The notes beneath the pieces were generated by a model. It worked only from the letters and a program-made list of their open reading frames with translations. It was not told the DNA's origin and did not search any database. The translations under genes and the position numbers were made by a program. From Rhizobium leguminosarum (GTDB lineage Bacteria; Pseudomonadota; Alphaproteobacteria; Rhizobiales; Rhizobiaceae), in NCBI RefSeq assembly GCF_017876795.1, contig NZ_JAGIOR010000001.1:1-64000 (forward strand): a DNA stretch of 64,000 nt, written 5' to 3'. Below are positions 8,456 to 17,952 of the stretch, piece by piece (position 1 is the first letter of the stretch; the number at the start of each line of letters is the position of its first letter).

Positions 8456-8743
8456 TTAGACTTCGTCCGGCCACTCACGCGCGCCGTGCTGGACAAACAG
8501 AACTTCGATATGGTCGTCTCGAACGCGGTAAGCAACGATGTAAGGCGTTGCCGGAATGACAAGCTCGCGTGTTCCCCTGATTTCGCCGGCACGCCCTATG
8601 AAGGGATTGGCGGATAAAAGCTTCTCCGTCTTTGAATGAATGCCATTGACGACGCGCGCTGCGGCGCGCGGGTTTCTCTCGCCGATATAATCGTTGATGT
8701 CTGCAAGCTCTTTGAGATAGCGTTTCGTCCAGACAAGGTGCAC
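8456..8743 (-). CDS. parE: RelE/ParE-family toxin
   Basis: A 95-residue protein with the RelE/ParE toxin pattern: WTKRYLKELADINDYIGERNP at the start, a central NPFIGRAGEIRGTREL, and the closing strand pair YIVAYRVRDDHIEVLFVQHG. ParE toxins usually poison DNA gyrase, whereas RelE relatives cleave mRNA. The first residues (KELADINDYI) favour the ParE side. The gene begins 7 bases after the antitoxin stop, the standard order of antitoxin first. Confidence 0.85.
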   Translation of the reverse strand: MHLVWTKRYLKELADINDYIGERNPRAAARVVNGIHSKTEKLLSANPFIGRAGEIRGTRELVIPATPYIVAYRVRDDHIEVLFVQHGAREWPDEV

Positions 8744-8750
8744 GGGGCTG

Positions 8751-8987
8751 TTATGCCTGACTGTATTTGTTCAGCACGGCGGCAATTTCTTCATCCGTGG
8801 CGAAGTTGCCTCTGTCGGCGTCTTCGATCCCCGCCTGAACGCCCGCGATCCATTTTTCCTGCCACGCAAGAGAGCGACCATGGGAAAGCGCGTCTTCGAT
8901 AATCTGGCTGCGTGTCAAGGTTGAACGCTCTGCCAGCATGTCGATGCGACGGCTAAGATCGTCGGAAATATCTACTTTGTTCTTCAT
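8751..8987 (-). CDS. parD: Ribbon-helix-helix antitoxin of the ParE pair
   Basis: A 78-residue antitoxin. The N-terminal part (KVDISDDLSRRIDMLAERSTLTRSQIIEDAL) is a CopG/RHH DNA-binding fold that normally autoregulates the operon, and the C-terminal tail would bind the toxin. The start at 8987 is the first Met of the RHH fold. An upstream in-frame Met would add an unrelated leader. The two genes are in one operon with a 7-base gap. Confidence 0.82.
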   Translation of the reverse strand: MKNKVDISDDLSRRIDMLAERSTLTRSQIIEDALSHGRSLAWQEKWIAGVQAGIEDADRGNFATDEEIAAVLNKYSQA

Positions 8988-9291
8988 GTGTTCATTCTGC
9001 CATACCGCAGCGGCATCCGCCAAGAAAATCTGAAGTCCTGCCTGGGCTTCGATGTTCAGGGAATTGTGGGACCGTCCGGGGGCAATTTTGACAAGACACT
9101 TAGAACGGCGTTCGACTTCCTCGCAAGCCACCGGATTCTCTGGAATTGAGGGAGATTGGAAAATCGCCGCGCGGTGCTGAAACCAACCTTCGCCGATAGG
9201 CTGAGGTATAAGCGGAATGAAGGATTTAGAACGGCGGATTAGAGCTTCCCGTTCAAGGCCTTAACATACTCTTGCAGTGAAAAAGAGGAAA
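8988..9291. other. Intergenic stretch between the antitoxin and tRNA-Arg; no gene seen
   Basis: About 300 bases immediately 3' of tRNA-Arg. No convincing reading frame was found. The 11-mer TTAGAACGGCG occurs twice (about 9099 and 9226), possibly by chance. The stretch should contain the toxin-antitoxin promoter. Its position at a tRNA 3' end is where integrative elements usually enter, but no integrase remnant or duplicated tRNA end was recognised. Confidence 0.5.
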
Positions 9292-9368
9292 TGGCGCACC
9301 CGAAGAGATTCGAACTCCTGACCCCCAGATTCGTAGTCTGGTGCTCTATCCAGCTGAGCTACGGGTGC
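9292..9368 (-). tRNA. tRNA-Arg (anticodon ACG)
   Basis: The reverse complement folds as a standard tRNA: acceptor GCACCCG pairing with CGGGTGC, D arm AGCTCAGCTGGATAGAGC, anticodon loop CTACGAA (anticodon ACG, opposite 9332-9334) and T loop GTTCGAATC. CCA is genome-encoded at the 3' end (9292-9294). ACG is deaminated to ICG by TadA and reads CGU, CGC and CGA. Confidence 0.97.
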
Positions 9369-9490
9369 GTGCAATTGCGGCGGTGCCGCTTGCGTGGGCG
9401 ATCCTCTAAAGCGTCCTTCGGGACAATGCAAGAGCATTTCGGAAAAAATCGCGCGTTTAACAGTTTGCGGCCGCAGCTTCTGAAATCCTG

Positions 9491-11023
9491 TCACTTTTCG
9501 ACGTGCGTCCGGCTGCGGTAATCCTCCAGCGAAACCGGGCGGTCGGGGATCTCGATGCGGAACAGGGTTCCCACAGTCGGTTTTTCCACCAGCGCTATCG
9601 TGCCGCCATGGGCGAGCACCAGCTCGCGGGCGATGGTGAGGCCGAGGCCGGTGCCGCCGGAGCGGGCGGAGCCGCGGAAGGCGGCAAAGAGGTTCTGGCG
9701 CGCCTTGAGCGGCATGCCGGGACCGGTATCATCCACCGTGATGCTGACGACGCTGCCGACCCGCTGGGCGGCGACGGTGATGCGCCTGACGGCGCCCGGG
9801 GCGCCTTCGCCCGGCGCGGTCAGCGCCTGCAGCGCGTTGCGGCAGAGATTGTGGATGACCCGGAACAGCTGCTCGCCATCGGCATCGACCTTGAGATCGG
9901 CGCCGATCTGCTCGGTGAATTCGATGCCGCTTTGCGGATCGATCGCCAGCATGTCCTTGACGTCCTGGGTGAGTTCCAAAAGCAGGACATGACGGCGGCG
10001 CGGGGCCGATTCGCTCGCCTTGCCGTAGGACAGCACCTCAGTGGTATAGCCGACGGCGCGGTCGATCGTGCGCAGCAGCTTCGGGGCGAAGCTCTTGACC
10101 ATCGGATCATCGACATCGACCAGCCGGTCCGACATCAGCTGCGCCGAGGCCAGGATATTGCGCATGTCGTGATTGATCTTGGAGACGGCGAGGCCGAGAG
10201 CGGCGAGGTTCTTCTGCTGCTTCAGCGTCTTCTGCAGCTCCATCTGCATCGAGGTGAGGTTGCGGCCGGCGACCGCCAGTTCGTCGCGGCCGCCGTCGCC
10301 GATATAGATATGGGCAGGGTTCTCGGGATCGGAGGAGAATTGCTGCATGCTGCCGGTCAGCCGGCGGATCGGGCCGATCAGGATGCGGTTGATCGCAAAG
10401 AAGATCAACGTCGCGGTGAACAACGCGATCAGCACCGACAGCAGGAGAACGTTGCGGGAATAGGCAAACATCGCCGTGCGCAGCTGCCTGTCCTTCATCA
10501 CCACCTCGACGCCGGTATTGGTGTCGCCGACGGGGCCGTAGACGCGGATCATCCTGCCGCCGCCGAAGATCAAGGTGTCGAGCGCATCGCGGATTGCCGT
10601 TGCCGGCGGCACGTCGGTGAGATCATAGGCCTCGTCGACCGAGGTCGGCATATCGGTCGTCGCCAGCAGCCGCGAGGTGCCATCCTTGCGCAGCACGATC
10701 GCCTTGGTGCCGGTCGCCTCCAGTGTCTCCTTCTGCAAGGCGCGCGGCAGCTCGACCGGCTGCAGCCCATCGATGACGATGGCGGCGGCAGCGGCCGTGT
10801 TCAGTCTTTCCTCCAGCCAGCGGATCCGCATGCTGGCGACCGAGGGGAAGAAGATCAGAATTTCGGCGAGCATGATAAAGAAGACGGTGAGCCAGAGCAG
10901 CTTGCCCGACAATCCGCCGAACATGCCGCCGAACATGCCGGCAGACGGGCACGGCACCCTTGCCGCCTCGCCGGCCGCCGGGATTTCCGCCGAAGGATTG
11001 TCGCCCTGATCTTGAACCGGCAT
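9491..11023 (-). CDS. Membrane sensor histidine kinase
   Basis: A 510-residue kinase. The first membrane helix is at about 40-62, followed by a periplasmic sensor domain to about 190, a second helix at about 192-214 and a HAMP region. The phosphoacceptor is His285 in SKINHDMRNIL, the N box is HNLCRNALQAL with Asn396, and the G boxes are DDTGPGM (from 431) and GGTGLGL. The unusual H box (KINHDMRN instead of SHELRT) is typical of the HisKA subgroup seen in alphaproteobacteria. No response regulator is adjacent, so the partner is encoded elsewhere. The signal is unknown. Confidence 0.9.
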   Translation of the reverse strand: MPVQDQGDNPSAEIPAAGEAARVPCPSAGMFGGMFGGLSGKLLWLTVFFIMLAEILIFFPSVASMRIRWLEERLNTAAAAAIVIDGLQPVELPRALQKETLEATGTKAIVLRKDGTSRLLATTDMPTSVDEAYDLTDVPPATAIRDALDTLIFGGGRMIRVYGPVGDTNTGVEVVMKDRQLRTAMFAYSRNVLLLSVLIALFTATLIFFAINRILIGPIRRLTGSMQQFSSDPENPAHIYIGDGGRDELAVAGRNLTSMQMELQKTLKQQKNLAALGLAVSKINHDMRNILASAQLMSDRLVDVDDPMVKSFAPKLLRTIDRAVGYTTEVLSYGKASESAPRRRHVLLLELTQDVKDMLAIDPQSGIEFTEQIGADLKVDADGEQLFRVIHNLCRNALQALTAPGEGAPGAVRRITVAAQRVGSVVSITVDDTGPGMPLKARQNLFAAFRGSARSGGTGLGLTIARELVLAHGGTIALVEKPTVGTLFRIEIPDRPVSLEDYRSRTHVEK

Positions 11024-11127
11024 TCGCGTCTCGCCCGATCGGCAGCACTGCAGCCGCCCTCTCGCTCTATATTAGACCAAAAGTCTCCGCTTTCAAATCT
11101 TTGCGAGCAGCGTCACGTCGTCACAAA

Positions 11128-11153
11128 GAAACGCCGCCCGGAGGCGGCGTTTC
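11128..11153 (-). terminator. Intrinsic terminator of the chemoreceptor gene
   Basis: A perfect 11-base-pair stem (GAAACGCCGCC with GGCGGCGTTTC, loop CGGA) lies 22 bases after the chemoreceptor stop. On the minus strand it is followed by a T-rich TTTCTTTG run overlapping the stem end. Confidence 0.7.
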
Positions 11154-11174
11154 AAGGTGCATGATCGGTAAGGA

Positions 11175-13166
11175 TCAGAACTCTTCCCAGCTCTGTTCGG
11201 CGGCGGCCGCATTGCCGCCGAAGGCGCGGGCGACCTTGGCGATCGCCCGGCGGGCGGGCGAAGCGACCGCCCGTTGCGGCTCGTTGCGGACAAGCGCCAC
11301 TGGTGCCGGCGCATCATCCGACAGCTTGAAGCGGGAAATCAGCCGCACCAGCCCACCGGCTTCGGCCGAAAGCCTGTGCGTGGCGGCGGAGGTCTCTTCG
11401 ACCATCGCAGCATTCTGCTGGGTGACCTGGTCCATCTGGTTGACGGCGGTATTGACTTCCTTGAGGCCGGTCGACTGTTCGGTCGCAGCCGTGGCGATCG
11501 AATGGATATGATCGTTGATGGCGATCACGCGGGTGCCGATTTCGGCCAGCGCCTCGCCGGTCGCCTGGACGAGCTTGACGCCGACCTGCACCTCGTTGCC
11601 CGACTTGGTGATCAGCGCCTTGATGTCCTTGGCAGCCTTTGCCGAACGCTGGGCGAGTTCGCGCACTTCCTGTGCCACAACCGCAAAGCCCTTTCCGGCC
11701 TCGCCGGCGCGTGCCGCCTCGACACCGGCGTTCAGCGCCAGCAGGTTGGTCTGGAAGGCGATCTCGTCGATGACGTTGATGATCTGGCTGATTTCACGCG
11801 ATGCCTGCTCGATGCGGCCCATGGCCTCGACGGCATTGCCGACGACGACGCCGGAAGCACCTGACTTGTCCTTGGCCTCCGACACCATGACGGTAGCTTC
11901 ATGCGCCCGCTCGGTGGAATTCTGGACGACGGCGGTGATCTGATCGAGCGCTGCCGAGGTCTGTTCGAGCGCGGCCGCCTGCTGCTCGGTGCGCTTCGAC
12001 AGGTCGTCGCTGGCATTGCGCAGCTCGGCGGTGTTGCCGTTCATTGCTTCCGTCGTCTGGCGCACTTCGCGCATCGTCGCCTGCAGGGTGACGAAGGTGT
12101 TGTTGACGTTCTGCTGCAGCTCGGCGAAGGCGCCCTGGAAGTTGCCGTTCATCGTCTGGGTGAGGTCGCCATCGGCAAGGCTTGCGATGACCCGGCGGGT
12201 CTCGCCGATGCCGGCATCGACGCTCGACAGCAGCGTGTTGATGTTGCCGGCGAAGCGGTTGAGGTTCTCGTCCTCGTAGTCCTTGCTGATGCGGTGGCCG
12301 AAGTCGCCGGCCGCAGCCGCAGCCACGACGACGGACATGCTCGACTGCAGGTCGTCGCTCTTGGCGCGCATCGCCGCCTCCTGGGCGTTCAGGCGCTTGA
12401 CGGCGAGGCCGTTGGCCTTGAAGACGGCGACGGCGGCGGCCATCTCGCCGATTTCGTCCTGGCGTCCGGCAAAGGGAACCTCGGCTTCGAAATTACCGCT
12501 GGCGACCTCGTTGATCGCCCGGGTAACACGCTTGATCGGGCGGCTCAGATGGCTGGTGCCGATATAGAAGCCCATGCCGATGCCGACGGCGATGCCGGTG
12601 ATGCTGAGGACCAGCATCAGCACCCAGGTGCGGAAGCTTTCGATCTCGGTGTTGACGGTTTCGAGCGCTGCCTTGTCGGTGGCGACGACGGCGTCGATTT
12701 CGGCCTGGAACGCCTTGCGGTTGGCGCGGTTGGCATCATTGTTGCCCTGGGCGCTGGCCGCCTCGGGGCCGACTTCGGTGCCGAGACGGGCGGTCTCCAT
12801 GCGGAAGGTGCGGAATTCCGCGGCGCGGGCGACGAGCTTGGCGAAATCATCCTTCTCGGTCTCAGTCACAAGCGGCGCCCAGCCGGCGATGACCTTATCG
12901 ATCTCCTCGAGATCGGCCATGATGCCCTTGGCGAAGTTCGGCGTGTCCTTGATCGTCTTGGCGGCATAGATGCCGCGCGCTTCCATGACCACCGCCGTCA
13001 CGAAACGGTTGAGGCGTTCGCCGGCATAGGCGCGGGCGGCGGCCTCCTCATAGGCGGTCAGGTTGCGATTGTATTCGTGCATGGCTGATAAAGCCGTTGC
13101 GCCGATCAAAAGCGCCACTGCGCCCATCACGCAAACCAGCAGATTAATTTTGCCACGGATCTTCAA
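11175..13166 (-). CDS. Methyl-accepting chemotaxis protein
   Basis: A 663-residue chemoreceptor. A membrane helix at about residues 8-28 and another near 190-212 flank a helical periplasmic sensor region. HAMP segments follow, then the conserved signalling hairpin ([36 protein letters not shown]). The protein ends in SWEEF, a C-terminal tether of the kind that docks CheR or CheB. The SD-like GGGGGG lies 6 bases before ATG, but the region upstream is cut by an IS630-family insertion whose edge is only 14 bases from the start codon. The native promoter therefore now lies on the far side of the element. Expression may be lost or may depend on read-through from the transposase gene, which points the same way. 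Confidence 0.93.
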   Translation of the reverse strand: MKIRGKINLLVCVMGAVALLIGATALSAMHEYNRNLTAYEEAAARAYAGERLNRFVTAVVMEARGIYAAKTIKDTPNFAKGIMADLEEIDKVIAGWAPLVTETEKDDFAKLVARAAEFRTFRMETARLGTEVGPEAASAQGNNDANRANRKAFQAEIDAVVATDKAALETVNTEIESFRTWVLMLVLSITGIAVGIGMGFYIGTSHLSRPIKRVTRAINEVASGNFEAEVPFAGRQDEIGEMAAAVAVFKANGLAVKRLNAQEAAMRAKSDDLQSSMSVVVAAAAAGDFGHRISKDYEDENLNRFAGNINTLLSSVDAGIGETRRVIASLADGDLTQTMNGNFQGAFAELQQNVNNTFVTLQATMREVRQTTEAMNGNTAELRNASDDLSKRTEQQAAALEQTSAALDQITAVVQNSTERAHEATVMVSEAKDKSGASGVVVGNAVEAMGRIEQASREISQIINVIDEIAFQTNLLALNAGVEAARAGEAGKGFAVVAQEVRELAQRSAKAAKDIKALITKSGNEVQVGVKLVQATGEALAEIGTRVIAINDHIHSIATAATEQSTGLKEVNTAVNQMDQVTQQNAAMVEETSAATHRLSAEAGGLVRLISRFKLSDDAPAPVALVRNEPQRAVASPARRAIAKVARAFGGNAAAAEQSWEEF

Positions 13167-13178
13167 TGCAATGCCCCC

Positions 13179-14276
13179 CTAGTCACCTGAATCTGAAGTT
13201 CGGTTCATTGTCTTTTGGCAGAATCGCTTGACGGATGCGAGGATCTGGTCGGCGGATTTGACCCACTTGTATGGGGTTGGGTTTTCGTTGTGACTTTCGA
13301 TGAAGGCGTCGATGTCGGCTTCCAACTCTGCGGTGGATCGGTGTACGCCGCGCTGCAACTGTTTTCGCGTCAACTCTGCGAACCAGCGCTCGACCTGATT
13401 GATCCAGGATGCCGACGTTGGCGTGAAGTGAACATGCCAGTGCGGGCGGCGCGCGAGCCAGGCCTTGATCCTTGGCGTCTTGTGGGTCGCATAGTTGTCC
13501 ATCACCAGATGCACGTCTGGTCCATTGGGCATTTCGGCATCAATCCGCTTCAGGAAGTCGAGGAACTCAGTGGCCCGGTGACGCTTGTAGCAATGGCCGA
13601 TCACTGCCCCAGTGGCAATGTCGAGCGCGGCGAACAGCGATGTCGTGCCGTTGCGGACATAGGTATGGGTCCGTCGTTCGGCGACACCCGGCGCCATGGG
13701 CAGCACAGGCTGCTCGCGATCCAGTGCCTGGATTTGCGATTTCTCATCCACGCAGAGCACGATCGCCCGGTCCGGGGGCGACATATAGAGGCCGACGATG
13801 TCCTGCACCTTGTCGACGAAGAGCGGATCAGAGGAAAGCTTGAATGTCTCGGCACGGTGCGGCTGCAGGCCGAATGCGGTCCAAATCCGACGAATGGTGG
13901 TATGCGACAGTCCGCTATCGGCTGCCATCGAACGGATGGACCAGTGCGTGGCATCCTTGGGGGTGGTGTTCAAGGTACGTTCGACGACCTGGGCAACCTG
14001 CGCGTCGGAGACAGTTCGCGGTCGGCCGGCACGATATTCATCCGTCAACCCTTCCATACCATCCTGTACGAACCGGCGGCGCCATTTGCCAACCGTGTGC
14101 TCATGAACGCCCAGGCGTTCGGCAACGTCCTTGCTTTGCAGACCCTGCGCGCACAGCAAGACCATCCGGCAGCGATCCGATAAGGAGCGTGGCGCTTTAA
14201 GCCGGCGAACCTGAGATTCGAGAAAACTTCTATCCGCGTCGCTCAGAACGACGAGGTCCGCCCGCCTGCCAACCAT
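13179..14276 (-). CDS. IS630-family transposase
   Basis: A 365-residue intact transposase. The N-terminal helix-turn-helix region ([18 protein letters not shown]) resembles the IS630 family, followed by a DDE catalytic core with Asp177 (CVDEKSQ), Asp260 (VMDNYATHK) and Glu296 ([10 protein letters not shown]). The stop codon uses the TA and following base at the element's edge. With no frameshift or missing catalytic residue, the element looks potentially active and recent. Confidence 0.95.
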   Translation of the reverse strand: MVGRRADLVVLSDADRSFLESQVRRLKAPRSLSDRCRMVLLCAQGLQSKDVAERLGVHEHTVGKWRRRFVQDGMEGLTDEYRAGRPRTVSDAQVAQVVERTLNTTPKDATHWSIRSMAADSGLSHTTIRRIWTAFGLQPHRAETFKLSSDPLFVDKVQDIVGLYMSPPDRAIVLCVDEKSQIQALDREQPVLPMAPGVAERRTHTYVRNGTTSLFAALDIATGAVIGHCYKRHRATEFLDFLKRIDAEMPNGPDVHLVMDNYATHKTPRIKAWLARRPHWHVHFTPTSASWINQVERWFAELTRKQLQRGVHRSTAELEADIDAFIESHNENPTPYKWVKSADQILASVKRFCQKTMNRTSDSGD

Positions 14277-14342
14277 CGATCAACTCCTGCTCTCGTGACA
14301 GAAGCCAAACAAAATGACGCTTACTTTGGTTCCAGGTGACTA
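13180..14342 (-). mobile_element. IS630-family insertion sequence
   Basis: The element is bounded by TA on both sides (13180-13181 and 14341-14342), the target duplication expected for IS630. The terminal inverted repeats begin GTCACCTGA on the left and, read inward on the complement, GTCACCTGG on the right, with weaker similarity further in. One full transposase gene fills the element. Removing it joins CCCCCC-TA-GTGACGCG, which restores a continuous leader in front of the chemoreceptor gene. Confidence 0.9.
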
Positions 14343-14747
14343 GTGACGCGACTACCTGGAAAGCACATTCCCAGCCGATGAGGTGAATATCGGCGAAATT
14401 TATTAAAGTTAGATTTCTAATGTTTACGATTATGCCGACCGAAAATTATCCATGTCGGCTTTGATCGAGACGCGAGAACCCCTGAAAACCGGGGTTTCGA
14501 TCTGGGTCGGCGGTAAAACCACAACCAGTTGGAGCAGATCGAAATTCTTAACACCAGAGTGCGAAAATACTTATCAAGCCGGCGGCTCAAAGTGAAATTA
14601 TCCGGTATAATTGACTTTCATAGGCTTCGTCCGTATAAGCCGCCGCACGTCCGGTCATTCAGCCTTTCATGGCCCGCCCGTTCGAAAAACAACGCTCCTT
14701 GCATTATGCAAATTCAAGAAGGGCCGCACTCCGCGGTGTTTAAATAA
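14343..14747. other. Upstream region of rpmH and, originally, of the chemoreceptor; no gene seen
   Basis: About 400 bases without a believable gene. It should contain the rpmH promoter on the plus strand and the now-separated chemoreceptor promoter on the minus strand. A hairpin with AACCCC/GGGGTT arms sits at about 14477-14497, within a longer interrupted repeat GATCGA...TCGATC. The hairpin has no T run, so it is not a clear terminator. Confidence 0.5.
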
Positions 14748-14882
14748 ATGAAGCGTACCTACCAACCATCCAAGCTTGTTCGCAAGCGTCGCCACGGCTT
14801 CCGTGCGCGCATGTCCACCAAGGGTGGCCGCAAGGTCATCGTTGCCCGCCGCGCGCAGGGCCGCAAGCGTCTTTCGGCTTAA
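14748..14882 (+). CDS. rpmH: 50S ribosomal protein L34
   Basis: A 44-residue, extremely basic protein starting [20 protein letters not shown] and ending GRKRLSA, the canonical L34 sequence and length. It is first in the conserved rpmH-rnpA-yidC block, with rnpA starting 21 bases after its stop. No strong ribosome binding site is visible before the ATG. Confidence 0.98.
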   Translation: MKRTYQPSKLVRKRRHGFRARMSTKGGRKVIVARRAQGRKRLSA

Positions 14883-14903
14883 GGCCGGGTTGCCCGAGAA
14901 GAG

Positions 14904-15305
14904 ATGGCGGGCGAATTGACGACCAAAGAAGAAAAACACACTGTCGGGCGGCTGAAGAGCCGCCCGCAGTTTCTTGCTGCGCGCGAGGGCGAAAAACGCC
15001 GTGGCGGCCTCTTCCTTCTCGAGGTCCTCGACCGGAAGGAACCCGACAGCCAAGCCCGTGTCGGTTTCACAGTCACCAAAAAACATGGCAACGCGGTCGA
15101 ACGGAACCGTATGCGCCGCCGCCTGAAAGAGGCGGTGCGGCTTCATGCGGGGTTTGCAATGCAGCCCGGACACGACTATGTGGTTGTCGCGCGCAGGGAC
15201 GTGCTTAAGGCGTCCTTCAAAGAATTGGCCGCGGAACTGAAATTTCGCGTGGAAACCAGGCCGAAACCCCGGCGCTCCGGAGACGGACGCCCCAGGAACG
15301 TATGA
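14904..15305 (+). CDS. rnpA: Ribonuclease P protein component
   Basis: A 133-residue basic protein that binds the RNase P RNA and helps it remove 5' leaders from pre-tRNAs. The conserved RNR signature is clear ([16 protein letters not shown]), preceded by [12 protein letters not shown]. The C-terminus is a basic tail. The stop overlaps the yidC start region by four bases, which implies translational coupling. The N-terminal 15 residues are less conserved, so a slightly later start is possible. Confidence 0.96.
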   Translation: MAGELTTKEEKHTVGRLKSRPQFLAAREGEKRRGGLFLLEVLDRKEPDSQARVGFTVTKKHGNAVERNRMRRRLKEAVRLHAGFAMQPGHDYVVVARRDVLKASFKELAAELKFRVETRPKPRRSGDGRPRNV

Positions 15306-17098
15306 TGGAAAAAAACCGCAATTACTTCATTGCGATCGCTCTCTCGGTGCTGATCGTCCTCGGCTGGCAGTTTCTCTATATGAACCCGCGCATCGAGGCC
15401 CAGCGCAAGGCGCAGGAAGCCCAGAAGGCGCAGCAGAAGACCGAACAGGTCCAGCAGCCCGCAGCCGACGGCGCGACGCCGGCCCCGACGAGTGGTACAG
15501 CGCCTTCCGGTCAGGCCGTCGCCACGGCGACGCTGGAGCAGGCGCTCGCAAAGACGCCGCGCGTTGTCATCGATACTCCTGCGCTTTCCGGCTCAATCAA
15601 CCTTGCCGGCGCCCGGCTCGACGACCTGAAGCTCAAGGCCTATCACGAGACCGTCGACGACTCGAGCCCGACCATCACCCTGTTCAGCCCGGCCGAAACC
15701 AAGGACGGCTACTTCACCGAGCTCGGCTATATCGGCAGCGACGCCACGGGCGACGTTCCCGGTGCCTCGACGCTCTGGACGGCGCCGGAGGGCGCCAAGC
15801 TCACCGAGAACACGCCGGTGACGCTTTCCTATACCAATGACAAGGGCCTGACCTTTACGCGGACGATTTCCGTCGACGAACGCTATATGTTCACCGTCGC
15901 CGACAAGATCGTAAATGCCGGCCAAGCGCCCGCATCGCTCTCCTCCTACGGCCGCGTGACGCGTTACAACAAGCCGACGACGCCCTCCGTCTACGTCCTG
16001 CATGAAGGCTTCATCGGCGTCATCGGCGATGACGGCCTCGTCGAAACCAAATATGCCGCCGCCGAGAAGGAAGCCGTCATGCCGGCGAAATCCACCGGCG
16101 GCTGGCTGGGCATTACCGACAAATATTGGGCCGCGACGATCATTCCGCCGCAGAGTGCCGCCTATGAAGCGCGCTTCTCGCATTTTGCCGATGGCCAGCC
16201 GCGCTATCAGGCCGACTACAAGGACGATGCCTTCACCGTTGCGCCCGGCCAATCGATCGAGCTCAAGAACCTCGTCTTCGCCGGCGCCAAGGAAGTGCCT
16301 GTTATCGACGGCTACGAGACCAGCTATTCGATCCCGAAGTTCGACCGGCTGATCGACTGGGGCTGGTTCTATTTCATCACCAAGCCGATGTTCAAGCTGA
16401 TGGACTTCTTCTATCGCTTCTTCGGCAATTTCGGCGTGGCGATCCTGTGCACCACCATTGTCGTCAAGGCGCTGTTCTTCCCGCTCGCCAGCAAGCAATA
16501 TGCTTCGATGGCGAACATGAAGCGCATGCAGCCGAAGATGGAGGAGCTGAAGGCGAAATTCGCCGACGACCGCATGGGGCTGCAGCAGGCGACCATGCAG
16601 CTCTACAAGGAAGAGAAGATCAACCCGATCGCCGGCTGCTGGCCGGTGGCGCTGCAGATCCCGATCTTCTTCTCGCTCTACAAAGTGATCTACATCACCA
16701 TCGAGATGCGCCACGCGCCGTTCTTCGGCTGGATCAAGGACCTTTCGGCGCCCGATCCGACGACGATCGTCAATCTGTTCGGCCTGCTGCCCTTCCAGGC
16801 GCCGACCATTCTGCATCTCGGCGTCTGGCCGCTGATCATGGGCGTCACCATGTTCCTGCAGATGCGCATGAACCCGACGCCGCCGGATCCGACGCAGGCG
16901 ATGATCTTCACCTGGATGCCGCTGGTGTTCATGTTCATGCTGGCAAGCTTCCCGGCCGGCCTGGTCATCTACTGGGCCTGGAACAACACGCTCTCGGTCG
17001 CCCAGCAGTCGGTCATCATGAAGCGCCATGGCGTCAAGGTCGAACTCTTCGACAATCTGAAGGGTCTGTTCCGACGAAAACCGGCGCCATCGAAATGA
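15302..17098 (+). CDS. yidC: Membrane protein insertase YidC
   Basis: A 598-residue inner-membrane insertase. The N-terminal anchor ([20 protein letters not shown]) is followed by a linker rich in Gln, Ala and Pro, a large periplasmic domain to about residue 340, and the conserved five-helix C-terminal core from about 360. In the core, a cytoplasmic loop carries [14 protein letters not shown]. YidC folds and inserts membrane proteins with or without SecYEG. It overlaps rnpA, and a strong terminator follows at 17136. Confidence 0.97.
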   Translation: MMEKNRNYFIAIALSVLIVLGWQFLYMNPRIEAQRKAQEAQKAQQKTEQVQQPAADGATPAPTSGTAPSGQAVATATLEQALAKTPRVVIDTPALSGSINLAGARLDDLKLKAYHETVDDSSPTITLFSPAETKDGYFTELGYIGSDATGDVPGASTLWTAPEGAKLTENTPVTLSYTNDKGLTFTRTISVDERYMFTVADKIVNAGQAPASLSSYGRVTRYNKPTTPSVYVLHEGFIGVIGDDGLVETKYAAAEKEAVMPAKSTGGWLGITDKYWAATIIPPQSAAYEARFSHFADGQPRYQADYKDDAFTVAPGQSIELKNLVFAGAKEVPVIDGYETSYSIPKFDRLIDWGWFYFITKPMFKLMDFFYRFFGNFGVAILCTTIVVKALFFPLASKQYASMANMKRMQPKMEELKAKFADDRMGLQQATMQLYKEEKINPIAGCWPVALQIPIFFSLYKVIYITIEMRHAPFFGWIKDLSAPDPTTIVNLFGLLPFQAPTILHLGVWPLIMGVTMFLQMRMNPTPPDPTQAMIFTWMPLVFMFMLASFPAGLVIYWAWNNTLSVAQQSVIMKRHGVKVELFDNLKGLFRRKPAPSK

Positions 17099-17135
17099 CG
17101 CCGCTGCAGTTGCAGCCGTTCAAAGTGCGATAGAC

Positions 17136-17159
17136 AAGCCCCGCTTCGGCGGGGCTTTT
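17136..17159 (+). terminator. Intrinsic terminator after yidC
   Basis: AAGCCCC, a short GCTTCGGC segment, then GGGGCTTTT forms a stable GC-rich stem followed by TTTTCTTTTC. It closes the rpmH-rnpA-yidC unit. Confidence 0.85.
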
Positions 17160-17206
17160 CTTTTCGGATCTGTGGAAAATCATCCTGCCCGAAGTCCGTT
17201 TGAGGT

Positions 17207-17863
17207 TCAGGCGGCGCGCAGGGAAAGTTCGATGTCTTCGGAAAACGGCGTCGACATGTAGCCGCTGCCAAGCGCGCGCACGTGACCGAGGTATTCCGGG
17301 CAGGCGTCCGCATCGTCGGCGATAATAATCGCGCCCTGGCGAAGGCGGTCTTCCAGGATCTGCAAAATCTCCAGATACAGCGATTTTGCGCCGTCCATCA
17401 GGACCAGATCGATGCTGTCGGAAAGATCGGCGCCGAGAGTTTCAAGCGCATCGCCCTGCCGAAACTCGACAAGATCGGCGAGCCCTGCGGCTTGGAGGTG
17501 CTGCCGTGCTCTGGCGACTTTCTCAGGCTCGAACTCGGTGGTAATGAGCCGGCCGCCGCCGTTATCGCGCAATGCGGCGGCGAGATAGAGCGTCGAAATG
17601 CCGAACGACGTGCCGAACTCCACGATCACGCGTGCTCCACTGCTGCGCGCCAGCATGTAGAGCAACTCTCCGGTCTGGCGCGACACGGGAAGCCAGAGAT
17701 CCTTTATCAGGCCATAGAAATTGCGGTATTCGGTCTTGCTGTGGAAGAGGCGATCTCGCTCGCCCTCTGACAGTGCCGCCATGCCGGGGCTGGTCGCCTT
17801 GTCGGCTTCATCGAACAGCTGGTCGAGCAGCGGTGCAAGCGGAGCGGTCGTTAATGTGGTCAT
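17207..17863 (-). CDS. Class I SAM-dependent O-methyltransferase
   Basis: A 218-residue soluble methyltransferase. The SAM-binding region is IVEFGTSFGISTLYLAAAL at about residues 79-97, followed by an acidic strand end (ITTEFEPEK) and VLMDGAKSLYLEIL, a layout similar to catechol/caffeoyl-type O-methyltransferases. The substrate is unknown. It is transcribed away from a TetR gene (17953), which is the usual layout for local repression. The pair interrupts the usual yidC-engB neighbourhood and looks like an accessory insertion. Confidence 0.8.
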   Translation of the reverse strand: MTTLTTAPLAPLLDQLFDEADKATSPGMAALSEGERDRLFHSKTEYRNFYGLIKDLWLPVSRQTGELLYMLARSSGARVIVEFGTSFGISTLYLAAALRDNGGGRLITTEFEPEKVARARQHLQAAGLADLVEFRQGDALETLGADLSDSIDLVLMDGAKSLYLEILQILEDRLRQGAIIIADDADACPEYLGHVRALGSGYMSTPFSEDIELSLRAA

Positions 17864-17908
17864 ATCAAATCCTTCGTCGAGAGCGTTGTTGTGCCGATCG
17901 GAAAAATA

Positions 17909-17935
17909 CGATTAATTCGTCGCATTCGCTAATCG
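17909..17935. promoter_or_regulatory. Possible TetR operator between the divergent O-methyltransferase and TetR genes
   Basis: CGATTA (17909-17914) and TAATCG (17930-17935) form an inverted repeat inside the 89-base divergent promoter region, with an additional ACGATTAATTCGT partial palindrome. This is the expected position for autoregulation by the TetR protein, but the site is predicted only from symmetry. Confidence 0.35.
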
Positions 17936-17952
17936 CATCCGGAAGCCGCGAA

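Noticed and set aside
8311..8592. A 93-codon minus-strand frame overlapping the ParE toxin gene
   Set aside because: Different frame of the toxin region with no protein-like features; ParE is clearly the real gene.
11901..13088. A 395-codon open frame antisense to the chemoreceptor
   Set aside because: Explained by codon phasing of the chemoreceptor gene; no independent features.
14477..14497. AACCCC/GGGGTT hairpin upstream of rpmH as a terminator
   Set aside because: No T run on either strand and no gene ends nearby; kept only as a note in the intergenic entry.
15593..17029. A 478-codon open frame antisense to yidC
   Set aside because: Shadow of yidC. No recognisable domain and typical antisense composition in high-GC DNA.
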